From Hepsetus odoe (Eukaryota > Chordata > Actinopteri > Characiformes > Hepsetidae): a stretch of 64,000 nt of DNA. Below the pieces are notes generated by a model, which was not told the origin of the DNA, made no database searches, and worked only from the letters and a program-made list of their open reading frames with translations. How positions within the stretch are numbered: the stretch's first letter is position 1; every line of letters begins with the position of its first letter. The position numbers and the translations under genes are program-made. Shown here in pieces: positions 10,969 through 23,139 of the stretch. The DNA lies in contig CM029378.1 of assembly GCA_017165825.1 (NCBI GenBank), positions 12,988,334 to 13,052,333 on the forward strand, given 5' to 3'.

Positions 10969-12224
10969 GAACACAAGAACATCACTTCTGATGGTCTGGG
11001 ATGTTCAGAAACAGGGTAACATTGGAGCAATGGGGCAAATGGGAACTTTTATCAGATGGGTGTGTCTTTTTGGGCTTTCTTTGCTGTAAGTTTCTTAGCT
11101 GTGTCCCCAGACATGCAGGAGTCTCACTACTTCACCAGCAGCCTTCGTTATCAGCCTAACTGCATTAGGAAGGGATTCTGTCATGGCTGAGATTTTTGTT
11201 GAATGATGGGAGGAATGGGAGGGGGGGATCAAATATTATATTATTGGTTAACGTTATTTCTCTGCCTGCTTGTGCACAGTGACATTATTTAAACACAGTA
11301 GATGTTTTTAAGACAGCCAGGCATAATCACATTCAATAAAGACTACAAGAAAATAAGGGTTTTGTCTTTTAAATGGTAAGACATGATACATTTAGTTTAA
11401 TTTGATCAGGCTCAGGAACTCAAGGTAAAAAAGGACCGTTCAGTGAATTTTCTAAACAGAAACATCTTTTCTAAATAAGAGTTCATTTTAAGAGTGTGTG
11501 GCCTTCTCACTGAAAGATGCTTCCTCCCCCTCTTCATCAGTCAGCATCCTTCATCCTCATCTTCACCCTTATGTTGAATATACCGAACGTGAAAGGTGAC
11601 AGTCTGGTGAAACAAAGCCCGTCTGTGCTGCAGAAACCTGGGGGAGATTTGACTCACAAATAAAGATGAGAGAAGACAAAGACAAAGCGAAGAGGAGGGG
11701 AAAAGTCTAATGGAACACTGCTTGACAAAATGGCCTCAATCGGCCGTGACAATAAAGGCGGGTTTTACATCCAGATCAAAAGCCGCATGAGACGTAACTG
11801 AATGACATTACAATGACCAAATCTTATTCACAGGGCTGTGAACATACACTAGCCTTGCAAGGGAACACCTTGATTCAACCTCTGAAACTTTCCTTTTAGA
11901 TTTGTGATCGCTGCCTCTGCTGAACTAGGACTGAGACTGGCCCAGGCCACGACCTACAAAAGAGCTCTCTAACCAATAAGGTCCGTGTTCATTGAGTGCT
12001 CGGAGAATCCTGACCACTCACAGGGTTTCTTTGGCTGGTTGAATAAACCGAGATACAACTATATGCAAAAGTTTTTGATGCCTCTGTTCAGAAGCCGTTT
12101 TCTAATTGAAAGTAAGATCAAACCCAATAAGAGAACGCACGTCTGCATTTTGAAGTTTCATTTAAAATATTAAAAATGGCTTGTGAAACACATTTAATAC
12201 GTGTGTTTTTTTGTTTTTTTTTAA
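10969..12224. other. gene-free stretch, no recognised repeat
   Basis: Non-repetitive DNA with short G or A runs only. No coding exon supported. Confidence 0.5.
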
Positions 12225-12317
12225 TAGAAGCAATAAATAAAATGCAATAAATTTAAAGCAATAAAAGCAATAAAATAATAAAATAAATAAAATAAAATTT
12301 AATAAAATAAAATAAAA
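12225..12317 (+). repeat. A-rich AATAA/AATAAA repeat
   Basis: About 90 nt of AATAAA, AATAA and AGCAATAAA units. It contains many chance poly(A) signals, so AATAAA here should not be read as a transcript end. Confidence 0.85.
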
Positions 12318-15050
12318 GCTTTGACCAAGGATGTTAATGTTTTTCTTCATTTCTATCAGACCCAAAGGTACAATTACATGAGATTCTATTAAAATGAAAA
12401 AATGTTAAAAGAGAGGTTTTTGCAAAGTATTGCAACATCTAGCAATATAATCCTGACAGTAGTATTCTGTCCTCCTCATGCATCGTTAGTAATAAGTAGG
12501 ATTAATGATAAAGTAATAAGTTGAATTGTAATGGTTAAATGTTAATTGGAAACAGAACGATGACATGACATTAATAAACTACTTCAAATTTGTTTTGCTG
12601 ATGTAATAACAAAAGCAGTAAAATGGACGTTAAACCTGTCATCCATCCAGGCCAGATGGAGTGATGTATAGTGGTGTCAGATATGCTGTGAATGTAGCGA
12701 CGCCATCAATCGTGGCATTCCCTTCACCACACGAGTTTTTCTTCAGTTCCCACACTCATTGTGCCGTCGCTGTTCCAAATACTACAGCAATGAGAACAGT
12801 GTGGCTTTCACAAGCCGACGCAAGAGACAAGAACAAACATAAAGCAAAACAGGATCATTTCAAGATGGGAGGATGAAGAAAGGCAAAAGTGTTCATATGT
12901 TCTTACTAGAGGGGATGGGGAGATGAAAAGACAAAAATGGAGAGTGAAAAGTAAAAAAAAAAAAAGGACAGATGGAAAACTAGGTAGAAAGAACAAGTGG
13001 TGTGATGAAGAAAGCTGAAGCTAGAGTGAGAGATGGAGTGAACACAGGCCAGATAGATGGAGAGAGCGATGGAGGGAGAGAGGGAGCACAGCAGGGAGGA
13101 GAGGAGCTGGGGGCTGACTCCAGGCACTGAGAGGGCACGCGGGGATTTACACACAGATCAACAATAGCACACTCAATAAAACCCCATGGACCGGCGAAAC
13201 TGATCCGCCCCGACACATACAAGCCCAAATTTACAAATGTTTACATCCTTTAAGGAAAAAGTAGAGGCGCTCTCCATCCTGCTCAATATCCACCACAAGC
13301 CCCCCAAAACAAACAACGTGTGGACACACGTTACCTTACCTTCTCTTTTCCTGTTCTCCCACTTTTCAAACCCTCATTATTGTTGACATGATGCACATAA
13401 AGAATATATTTCAAATAAAATGACAGTTATTTTAAACACTTATGTATATGCAAGAATAGTGTCTTTATTATGGCATATAATTACTCTCTGTCTATCTATC
13501 TATCTATACATACATACATATATAGAGGCGTGAGTCTGACTGCTTGCCCATCTGTCTGTTTACCTGTCCATCTATGTCTCTATATTTAATTGTCTTCATG
13601 TCTAACATCCCTCTATTTGTCTGCTTATCCCTCTATCTATTCAGTTGTTTGACCCATTTGTCTCTTGGACATTCTATCAATATAATAATAAATAAGAAGA
13701 AGAAAAAGAAAAAGAAGAACAAGAAGTATTATTATTCTTGTTGTTGTTATGTTTAGCTCATATGCAGTAACCTTTGTTATACATTTGAGTATGCTGTCCC
13801 ATACCTGAGTGGATAATAAAAGGCAATAAAAAGCAGTAGAGGAGTATGAATTGAGGCTCTCTCAGCTTGCTTTGCCTTGTGTGTGAGCAGGAGACAGACA
13901 GCTTTCAAAGAGCTCTGGTGAGGGCAGTAGGCTCATGTACTGGTTACCGGCTCAGTGAAGCCAAAGTCCAGTCCTGCAGCCCCTCTCCAAACCAACTCAA
14001 CCCAAAAGTGAACATAAGAGAGCCTTTCTCCCTGCCCTGGATCCACACTACATCCTTAAAAAGCCCAGTTTAAGCAAAAACAACTACAGCAACCTCTAAA
14101 CACCTCAATCTTTAAAAGTGGTCAGCAAAGGCCTGTGCTTAGATGCCTTAATGCCAAGTCATCCACTGGAGATGGAGGCTATTTTTTTCTTTAAAACAAC
14201 ACTTCAGGTCTGGAAGGGTCAACAGACTGTCACATGACTGGCACAGACTTATCATATTTCTCTCGCCCAAATAAGAAACTTCAACAGCATGTTCTCAGGT
14301 TAAACTGGTCCAATGTGAAGACTTTCACTCACCTCAAAAACAGAGCAACTGTTAAGAAAGACAGTCAGTAAAACAGGGTAAAGAAGGCTGGAGTTGCTGT
14401 TATTACCAGTCTTGGATGATCCCACGGTTGACACATCATGAAAACCTGTGTCAAAAAGTCTGTTTTCTGGTTGGAGCTCATTTGCATATTTGAATAATAC
14501 ATGGCTGCTTATGAGCATATTAAATAGAATAGATCCTCACGTCGTTTGAAGGAAGAGATCAGACCTTCCAAGTTAATTATAAAGATGTCAAATGTCAGCC
14601 AGTGAACCGCTGCCCTCAAGGTTGCCCCCTTTAGTTTGGTGATTATATGCACAAACTATAGATAAAGTCTCATCATACAGGCTATTAGTGCTTTCCAGGC
14701 TGAAGAAGGAATCCTCTCTTTTACTCATTGCTATTCAGAGCTACAGAAAGCTAAGAAGACAACCCTTAATGCTCTCACTTTCACACATGCTTTAACTCGC
14801 TGAGGGGGCAGGATCATTCATTCATTTTCTCACTCTCCCACATACACACACACGGGCATGCAATTTAGCACCACATTAAATAAGCACAAGCATGTTAGCT
14901 TTCCACCTTCTAAATATGGATCCAGTTTCTATCTTTAACAAGCCAGGTGTTATTAGTGGGCTTTTTATTCAGAGTGTGGCCCAGGCTGCTGTGTTTGGGC
15001 CATTACTGTACCATTAAGAGCCAAAAAATTGTCAGAGAGTCAGCGAGTGG
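12318..15050. other. gene-free stretch with small tetranucleotide repeats
   Basis: Contains a short (TCTA)n and CATA run (about 13486-13522), a degenerate TCTA/TCTG-rich stretch (13550-13640), an AAG-rich run (13694-13730) and a purine-rich patch near 12930-13090. No exon or known transposon seen. Confidence 0.55.
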
Positions 15051-15300
15051 AAAAAAGAGAGAGAGAGAAAGTGAGTGCCTGTGAGAGACGCCAGTCAAAG
15101 AGTTGAGCTCACTGTGTGTTTCTGTCAGTCCCTGTCTCTCTGAAGTTCATTTAAACTGAGGCGGGACGCCTCACTAGCTCTTAACAGGTAAAAGGAGCCA
15201 TATTATCAGCCCTCTGAGGGAGCAGCGCAAGCTGATGTGTTCTTTCAACTGTACTAAACTGAGTCCAGCTTACAGGAGTGTGGCCTCCTCCACTGGCCTG

Positions 15301-15301
15301 A

Positions 15302-15350
<49 letters not shown>

Positions 15351-15480
15351 GGGCAGAGGGGGAAATAGGGATAAAGAGAAGTAAATGAGGAAAAATTGTG
15401 AAAGGAGGCAGACAGACAAAGCAAATAAGAAAGAAAGAATGAGAGAGAGGGAAGGAGAAAGAGGATGAAAAAAGTAGAAA

Positions 15481-15530
<50 letters not shown>

Positions 15531-15556
15531 AAAAACATAGTAGGAGAGCGTAAGAA

Positions 15557-15589
<33 letters not shown>

Positions 15590-15632
15590 TGTGGGGCAGA
15601 GGGTGAAAGAGGGATAAAGAGAATGAAAGAAA
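15301..15632 (+). repeat. 330-nt polypurine tract with (AG)21 and (GAAA)13 cores
   Basis: (AG)n at 15305-15347, GAAA repeat at about 15482-15535, (GA)n at about 15557-15590, and linking DNA that is nearly all purine. A similar sequence (GGGGCAGAGGG...GGGATAAAGAGAA) occurs at 15350 and again at 15594, suggesting an internal duplication of about 245 bp. Confidence 0.9.
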
Positions 15633-15642
15633 GACAGAGTGA

Positions 15643-15645
<3 letters not shown>

Positions 15646-15683
<38 letters not shown>
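15646..15683 (+). repeat. (TG)19 microsatellite
   Basis: Uninterrupted TG run directly after the purine tract. Confidence 0.95.
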
Positions 15684-15684
<1 letters not shown>

Positions 15685-15917
15685 GTACTGTATGTAGTCA
15701 GGCTAAAGCAGAGGCAGAGTTTTGGGCTGAGAGGAGCAGTGGAGGCTCTATCCGCAGCCCCGAGCATGCTCAATATTTCATCCCCTCCTGCAGGTCAGAA
15801 CTGCTCAAGGCCACTGCAGTCCATCCTCGCAGCCTGAGCCTCCCACTAAACACACTCACACACAGCCTACAGACGAGCACACTTACCTCACTCACCCCTA
15901 TCTGAGCACACGCACTG

Positions 15918-15952
15918 TCACTCACTCACTCACTCACTCACTCACACACACA

Positions 15953-15984
<32 letters not shown>
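15918..15984 (+). repeat. compound (TCAC)n-(CA)n microsatellite
   Basis: TCAC units (15918-15943) change into a CA run to 15984. Confidence 0.95.
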
Positions 15985-15988
<4 letters not shown>

Positions 15989-16737
15989 CTCAAAAAGTGA
16001 TTATTGAAGTGTACAGTGAGGGGTAATCTCAACAATCAATAAAACTCCAATAGTGCATACACAGAGACTGACGGGGGGGAGGGGGTCACTTGTCTGATCA
16101 TTATAGCATTATTATTGTTGTTTTTCTCACCATTATTATCTTATGATGATGGGTCACTGTAGGGTTAAGGTCAATAACAATATCTACATAACTGAGATGA
16201 ATGGGATCAATAAAGCTCCACCTCTTTTCAGTAACGCTGTTTTCCACTGGATCATCTCATCATCTGAACAATGTTTTCTCGAGGACATAGTTCAGTATGC
16301 AGGACACCATTTGTTTCTGTTTAAAAAACTACCAAAAATAAACATAAACACATAAATAACCAAACAAAGAAACCCCACAGAATTTCACTCAAAGCGTTCT
16401 GGTTTTATCAATAAGACTGTTGAAATGGCCTGGTGCTGATGAGTGACAGTTACAGTGTATTCATATTTAATGGTTCTGACGCATGTGTTATTGATTAACT
16501 GTGCAGAATTAGTCATGAATCTTTATAGACACCACCCCTCTCAGTGTGTGTGGAGATGGCAGTAACTCATCTCAGATTTCTCTTGTCCTGGCATGACCTT
16601 ATCAATAAATGACACTTTTGGAATGATACGTTCAGAGATGTCATGTGGCTTCTTCAACTTCTCAGGGAGGAGGACAACATGACAGCAATCAGATTTGGCA
16701 AAATCTCATCAGCACATTTCAAAGTTCATCTACAACC

Positions 16738-16740
<3 letters not shown>

Positions 16741-16768
<28 letters not shown>
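16741..16768 (+). repeat. (CT)n microsatellite
   Basis: CT run with one interruption. One of only a few CT rather than GA runs on the plus strand. Confidence 0.9.
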
Positions 16769-16852
16769 ACCACTCTGTTTTGTTTTGTCTCATTTTCCCC
16801 AAACTTGGTGTCATCAGAGGAGTAAACTATGCATGTAGATTCAGGCCTTTTC

Positions 16853-16854
<2 letters not shown>

Positions 16855-16888
<34 letters not shown>

Positions 16889-16904
16889 AGTGTGTGTGTG
16901 TGTT
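16855..16904 (+). repeat. (TG)n microsatellite with GAGA interruption
   Basis: TG run to 16886, then GAGAG, then a second TG run. Confidence 0.95.
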
Positions 16905-17479
16905 TGCATGTGCCGGCTTTGTTTCTCTTTTTGAAAATCCCTTTGATGTGTGTGTTTATTTATTTATTTATTTGTGTAGTGTGCAGGCCTTTTCTGGCGG
17001 TTAAGGCTACAGTAGATGTGCTGTGTGTGGCTCGCTGTGCCATCCATCACTGCTGTACCTCTTTGACAGCTGAACCGCTGACCTGCCTACCCACAATCCC
17101 TCTGTACATTCACCAGGGCACTTTTTAAGAGTTAAAGCAAGGCAGACAGGTTCCTTCACATCGGGTCTGCATGTGCAGTGTACCCAGTGTTCAGAGGAAA
17201 TGTTGCCTTCGTTGCTCTAAAATGCAAACACAAGATATAGATATCTGTTTGGGTCCTGATGTTGGTGGAGGATCTTAAACTCAGATTTAATGCACGTGTG
17301 TAAGCACCTGTTGTGATTTAGTTGATCAGAAATGGATCTACATATCATTACCTGTATTATAGCAGATACCAGGCTCACCTGTGTGAGTGTTCATACAATA
17401 ATAACAACACAGCAGCCTTTTCAGCCTCATCTCATCTGCTTCCTCTGTGTGGTACAAACATCATCGACAGGGATGCACT

Positions 17480-17555
17480 GAGATGAGATGAGATGAGATG
17501 AGACGAGACAGATAGACTGAAAGTCATATACAAAAGACTAGAGAGAGAAAGAGAG

Positions 17556-17603
<48 letters not shown>

Positions 17604-17630
17604 GAGATGAGAGATGAGAGATGAGAGATT
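17480..17630 (+). repeat. AGATG repeat followed by (GA)n and TGAGAGA repeat
   Basis: AGATG units at 17480-17505, a gap, (GA)n at 17559-17600, then TGAGAGA units to 17630. Confidence 0.9.
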
Positions 17631-18035
17631 GTTTTGCTTGATGATTTGCTTGATTTTGCACAAGATCACACCTCTGATCACTTTTCTGCCCTGGACTAAT
17701 CTTCCTGCTGCTAAATGACAGCATTTATGTAACATGTATGTTAATATCTACATGTTTATTAATATTCATATTATAATCAATTAATCAAACTGATTTAGGA
17801 TCACACTCATGTAGATGATTGAACCAGGTATGTAGAGAGTAGTAAAAAAACAGCTCAGACAAATAAGAACCACATTTCTTTTCAGATGAGTTAATATGAT
17901 ATCATGAATATTCCCAACTTCCCCTTTAACTGTGCAATGATTACTCATGATCCAGGTTGCCAAGGGTTCTCTCTTCATGAAAGATTCTCCAGGTGATAGA
18001 AGCATGTGTTCAGAAACAGGTGCATCTTCTAATAT

Positions 18036-18687
18036 AAATAGATCAGCCATAAAATTAAACCCCCGGCCTATGACTGTGTATGTATCCCTACCGCTGCAAA
18101 ACAGCCCAACATCCGTTAAGGCTCCACATGATATGTGCTGTAGTCTCTGGCAAATCCTTTTAGTGCTGTAAGTTGTGAGGTGGGGCCTCCACAGATACCA
18201 CTAGCTCATGTAATCAGATTGAGATCTGGGGAATTTGAATGCCACTACTTTTAGTCCAAGTCAGTATCATAAAAACTTGTAAAAACTAAATATCTAATAT
18301 CTAATATCTAACCTAAGCAATTTTTGCAGTGTGACAGGACACATTATCCTGCCATTAGGTATCACCACTGCTATTCTCTTAGTGCATCCTGCTGCCACCT
18401 CTGTGTCCTGTCGTCAACTCACCTCTTCCTCAGACATTATTTGGGAGGTACAAACACTGTACGTTGGGAACAGCCCAGAAGACCTTGCGTTTAGGAGATA
18501 TTCTAACCCATTTAATCATCACAGTTTGTTCTCTTTCAAAATTTTCCTGCTCCTAAAACATCATCTTAAAGAACTGACACGTGCTGCTTAATACATCCCT
18601 CCCTATGACAGGTGTCACTGTAAGAAGATAATCAGTTGAATCCCCTTCAATTATCAGTGATTTTAATCCTGTGGCTGATCAGTGTTT
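18036..18687. mobile_element. internally deleted Tc1-like DNA transposon
   Basis: Left end GATCAGCCATAAAATTAAAC (18041-18060) and right end TTTTAATCCTGTGGCTGATC (18661-18680) are reverse complements in the manner of a very common fish Tc1-like element (CACCGATCAGCCATAACATT ends). Interior landmarks of that element also survive: GTGAGGTGGGGCCTCC, CAGATTGAGATCTGGGGAAT, TTTTTGCAGTGTGACAGG, ATTATCCTGCC and GACAGGTGTCACTGTAA. Full copies are about 1.5 kb, so more than half is lost and the transposase is dead. Confidence 0.85.
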
Positions 18688-18716
18688 GGTGGATGGAGTT
18701 GAAGCTGAAGGACTGA

Positions 18717-18973
18717 AAAGTGAAAGTGACAACCCTCGTCATTGCGAGGTCACAGCACAGCACACAGTGAACCACAATGAAATTGGACCTCTGCATTTAA
18801 CCCATGCAAACACCGTGCAGCAGTGGGCAGCTATTGAAAGTGCCCGGGGAGCAGTGACGGGGACGGTACCTTACTAAGTGGTACCTCAGGGCAACCTACT
18901 GGTGAGGGAATCGAACCCCCAATCTTCTGATGCAGGGGCAACTCCCGAACCACTAGACCACTAATGCTGCCCC
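18717..18973 (-). mobile_element. tRNA-derived SINE, type 2, near full length
   Basis: Minus orientation: head GGGGCAGCATTAGTGGTCTAG (A-box region), B box GGTTCGATTCC (18917-18907), body TTGCCCTGAGGTACC, CTCCCCGGGCACTTTCAATAG and GGGTTAAATGCAGAGGTCC, tail GTCACTTTCACT. It abuts the Tc1 remnant at 18687 within about 30 bp. Confidence 0.85.
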
Positions 18974-19760
18974 ACCGCTGTGGAGACTGTGTAGAGGGAA
19001 GTATACCATATAATGGTATACAATACAGCCCACAACCAATGCATGCTTGTTTCATGCTAACCATTGATGCTTTCTTTCAGAGCACAGGATGTACATTCAA
19101 GCTTAAATTACATAATTGACAGTTTTTCTTTCCCTGAAAATGATATGAGGCTGAGGACTGACTAAACTCCTTATTTCCACTCTTACGTTCATTTAATATC
19201 CTCTCCTGTAATGATCAGTGCTTTGAGGATGCTTACCTCTGTGTTATACCAGATTGCGCATGTTACTGAAGCCCCTGACAATTATGTGTCAGTAAAACTT
19301 GAGCCTTAACTGTTAAAGTTGAACTACAGGAAATACTCTGATGCATTTCATCATTCTGTAAATGCACTGGTTGTGGGGTAACACGTCATCTGTGCAGAAG
19401 GATTAATCTGTGCAGAAGGATTTTCGGCTGGTCTGCAGAAGAAAAAAAAATGCTATACTAATAAGATTCTATGGGCAAGCCTCCTAACATCACATTCACC
19501 TCTGCTGCATGTGTAACATTATTGATCTGTAATTTCTCATGATATAATTAAAAAAATAATAACAATGTCTGCAAAAAACACGTCAGTCATCTGTATATAT
19601 AAGTGACAAGTTAGTGCACAGCACATTTTTATAGTATCAATTAGTGTTACAGTTAGATATCAAGCATGCATATACCTGGCGGTGTCCAACATTTAAATTG
19701 TAACTAATGATTATATCCTACAACAAATGACATGGAGTGTCCATAGAGCACAGAACTAAT

Positions 19761-20042
19761 CTGAAATGGTCCATCCATCCATCCATCCATCCATTATCTG
19801 CCGCTTGTCCCAAACGGGGTTGCGGGGGAGTGCCGGTGTCCAACCCAGCGCACACAGGGCGAGGACAGGGGATGCACCCTGGACAGGTCGCCAGCCCATC
19901 GCAGGGAGGAGCGGGACGGGGACGGCACCTTGCTCAAGGGAACCTCAGGGCAACCCATTGGGAAGGGGTTCGAACCCCCGATCCTCCGATCATGTGGCCA
20001 ACGCCCTAACCACTAGGCCACCGCTGCCCCTGAAATGGTCCA
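19761..20042 (-). mobile_element. intact tRNA-derived SINE with 13-bp target-site duplication
   Basis: The sequence CTGAAATGGTCCA occurs at both ends (19761-19773 and 20030-20042). Between them on the minus strand: GGGGCAGCGGTGGCCTAGTGG head, perfect B box GGTTCGAACCC (around 19977-19967), a body sharing TTGCCCTGAGGTTCCCTTG with type 2 SINEs, then GGACAAGCGGCAGATAATGG and a (GGAT)n tail. This is a third kind of tail. The intact flanks and clean B box point to recent retrotransposition. Confidence 0.92.
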
Positions 20043-20911
20043 AATAAATAAATAAATTAATTTTAAAAAATTCAACAGCATCATGCCTTAATTGTGAGAT
20101 TACTGAGTACATACTCTGAAAAACTCACTTTTAAAAAGACGTTTAGCATAAAATAGTTGTTTTCCTTTTAGTGTGATAGCCATCATTCTGTTCATTTTGC
20201 AGAATAACTTACCTGTGTTTACTGAGAAAGCCTAAACTCACCTGCTCACCTGGTAAGAACTGACATACAGATTACATCACTGAAAAAGGGTAAACATGTA
20301 TAAAACAGAAACAACGATGAATTAGTAAATCCCATTCCGTACCTTATCAGGTCATACAGCAAGGTGGAAAGAACAGCACACTGTTTTATCACATTTAACA
20401 CCATCTGCAACCCTACTGCATGCTGTTCCTTATCTTAGTTTAGCACTCAATTTACAGAAAAAAACAAAAAACAGTATCATTTTAAACATTGTGAAATAGT
20501 CAAAAATAGTCAGGGGGGAAAACTTTCTGTTGGATTGGCGCGGACACTGTTCTCTGCTGAGGCAGAATGCAAGTGCCGGAGAGAAAGCCAATCACAGGGG
20601 GAAACAGCACTGTTCACACATTCTCCTTTAACCCTTCTGTTTATTCCCTTTTTAATTTGGACTTCTTCCTTGTGCCTGTGCGGAGTGTGAATCTGTGGTA
20701 ATTGGGGTTGGGAGGAAATCTTCATAAGTGCCAAGTGCTTTCACCTCCTCTGTGCTCTTGTTTGCCCCGCTGGATAAGAGGCACTGTTTCCTGCCAGTCT
20801 TTCATCGCTGCAGCTTGGCCACAGGGGGGCCAGAAGCCCCCTCCACCCCAGTGCTGCCCCCACCTAACCCACCCACACACCCCCACCCCCCAACTCTCTC
20901 TCTGACTCTCA

Positions 20912-20912
<1 letters not shown>
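20043..20912. other. gene-free stretch
   Basis: Non-repetitive apart from a C-rich patch (about 20820-20890) just before the CA repeat. No exon supported. Confidence 0.5.

Positions 20913-20913
<1 letters not shown>

Positions 20914-20954
<41 letters not shown>
20914..20954 (+). repeat. (CA)20 microsatellite
   Basis: Uninterrupted CA run following CTCTCTGACTCTCACT. Confidence 0.95.
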
Positions 20955-20956
<2 letters not shown>

Positions 20957-21580
20957 CAAAAACTGATATGGAAATAGGCAGCAATAAATCATTCATGACT
21001 TTACATAGGCCATCATTGTTATCTTAGTGTGTGAAAACCAAATCTGCACCCAAAAGATGCATGAGTGTCAAATATTCTCACAGTGAGATCGGAAAAGTTC
21101 AGATTGTCAACACAATAGTTACATATTAATTGAAATACATACAAAATTTAAATAAAGAAAGTGTACTTATAAAAACGTATTAAATGACACCAATCTGATT
21201 ACTAGAAATGCTAGGACAGCCTAATCCCATATGTTGGATAATGTGTTTCTTTATGAAGGGCTTTACTCTCCTTTAGCATTCATGTATCAGCTCAGATGTG
21301 ACAAGACATACAGATTCATAAAACAACACACTTTTGTGACCTCAGCTAGCAAGCAACAGTCCAGCATTTTTTTAAATAAAAGTTTGTTCTGAATAAGTAA
21401 ACGTGTGCTTCCTGAGATATGTTGGCAAACTCGCTTTCAGAAGGTAATCTACAATGCTGCCTCAAATCCTTCCACGGATCTACTCACCCTTTCACTCTTT
21501 GTGATAAAGAAGAGATGAATGTAATGTTTAACCCACATGAGGCTACTTTACTGCACTGCGCTTATTTTAATACAGAAGGT

Positions 21581-21812
21581 AAAGTGAAAGTGAAGTGAAA
21601 TGAAGTGAAAGTGACTATTTTTGTCATTGTGGAACACAACACACAGTGAACCACTACAAAATGACACCTCTGCATTTTACCCATACACTCACACACTGTG
21701 CAGCAGGAGGCAGCTATTGAAAGCACCCGGGGAGCAGTGATGGGGACGGTACCTTGCTCAAGGAACCCATGACCTTCTGATCCAGTGGGCCGACTCCCTA
21801 ACCACTTGGATA
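21581..21812 (-). mobile_element. tRNA-derived SINE, type 2, diverged
   Basis: AGTGAAAGTGAAGTGAAATG tail repeats at the left, then CACAGTGAACCACTAC, AGCAGGAGGCAGCTATTGAA, CACCCGGGGAGCAGTGATGG and ACGGTACCTTGCTCAAGGAA, all matching 18717-18973. The tRNA-like head is damaged and the B box is lost. Confidence 0.8.
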
Positions 21813-23130
21813 TGTTTTTCTAATGGCTTTCAGTGCTACAGCACAAGTCAACTCCAGAGTCGCCTCTGTCAGGTGACTGAAACAGACCAGTACACTATCT
21901 AATAAATCAATCAAACTTTCACAATTTAACCTTTTTGGTAAGGATGTTCAAATACTGATCCATAACTGACAAAATAACGGGGAGATGTGGAACGTTGCTT
22001 TTGCTTTTATGTCAAACCAAAACCTAGATGCCCACACACACACACACGACCTGCTGAAACTAAGGAGATCATTTTCTTGGTCCCATATTGTATCATATTA
22101 GCACACACTAAACAAACAAAAAAACAAAAAAAAAATCAACCGACCAAAATTGTTCCAAAAAAAGGGAAATAATGTTGGGCTATTCCTTTAAAAAACAAAA
22201 CTGGTACATAATGAACCGCTGTGAGAGTTTTTTCTTCTTTTTCCATTTGTCTTGAGACTTAATTAGGCTGCTTTAAGTTATTTCATTTATCATGTTTAAA
22301 GGGGTTTTGTCTCTTTTAGCTGAGGCTTACATTTGGGATTTTAGAAGATCAGTGATTGCTGAAAATTCAATGGCACTATCATTACCAAACCAATTAGTAC
22401 TTTGTCCCATTAAGAGTACTATCGTCTTTCCAACTATTATTTATCTTCTTTTTGTGCCTTCCTTCTGACTTTAGTGCATAACAGTCATGTGAACATTTTT
22501 TCCTTCTTTTACTTTCTGTAGGCTTGGAGCAGATGTTCCAGATAATCCACATTTTCTCAATGCACTGTAACTTCTCTCCAAAACCTCATCCCTCCTTCCG
22601 TACTTCCTCGACTAGAATTTCTGCTTGTGTAGCAATTTTAACATATTTTATTGAACTGCTTTTGTAAAAGGTAATATTCAGCAGCTGTGATCTATAGCAG
22701 AATAATTTGCAGGGTCAAGGAGGGACTCTGATATGGGAAGAAATGGGTACAGTTGCTGTTAGAAAAAGAAAAGAGTCAGTAGTGAAAAGGGGGGGAAAAG
22801 GGGGGTAAAAAAAACCCTCCCAAGCTGTCTTTAAAAATAAATGAGAAAATCGGTAATCCCAGAGTCACTGCATGGGAAAAGGAAAATCAATACCTCCTCT
22901 CAATTCACCTGGGCCTTCAACAATCCTTGAAATGAACAAAAGCTGTGAATTTTGTTGCCAATATCATACATCTCTCTCAGAGCAGTCTGCCAGTGCCATC
23001 TTTAAAATATAAACTTGCTTGTAAAAGCTGTAGAAGCTCTAGATGAGCAAGATGCTGTGTGCATGCGTAGCAGTGAGATGTGTTTTACAGGAATACAACA
23101 AAACTAAGGATATAATAAAGCCCATAGTGT
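21813..23130. other. gene-free stretch
   Basis: Non-repetitive except A-rich runs near 22115-22135 and a short G/A-rich patch at 22785-22815. The 22820-23000 part is complex and could be conserved, but no specific motif cluster was found. Confidence 0.5.
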
Positions 23131-23139
23131 TACTTCATA

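Noticed and set aside
12225..12317. Cluster of poly(A) signals marking a transcript end
   Set aside because: The AATAAA units are an A-rich simple repeat; no gene ends here.
15270..15773. 167-codon minus-strand open frame rich in Ser/Leu/Phe
   Set aside because: It is a read-through of GA, GAAA and TG repeats and their flanks; low-complexity repeats lack stop codons in some frames.
19900..20031. Functional tRNA gene on the minus strand
   Set aside because: Same reason: tRNA-like head of a SINE with target duplications and a GGAT tail.
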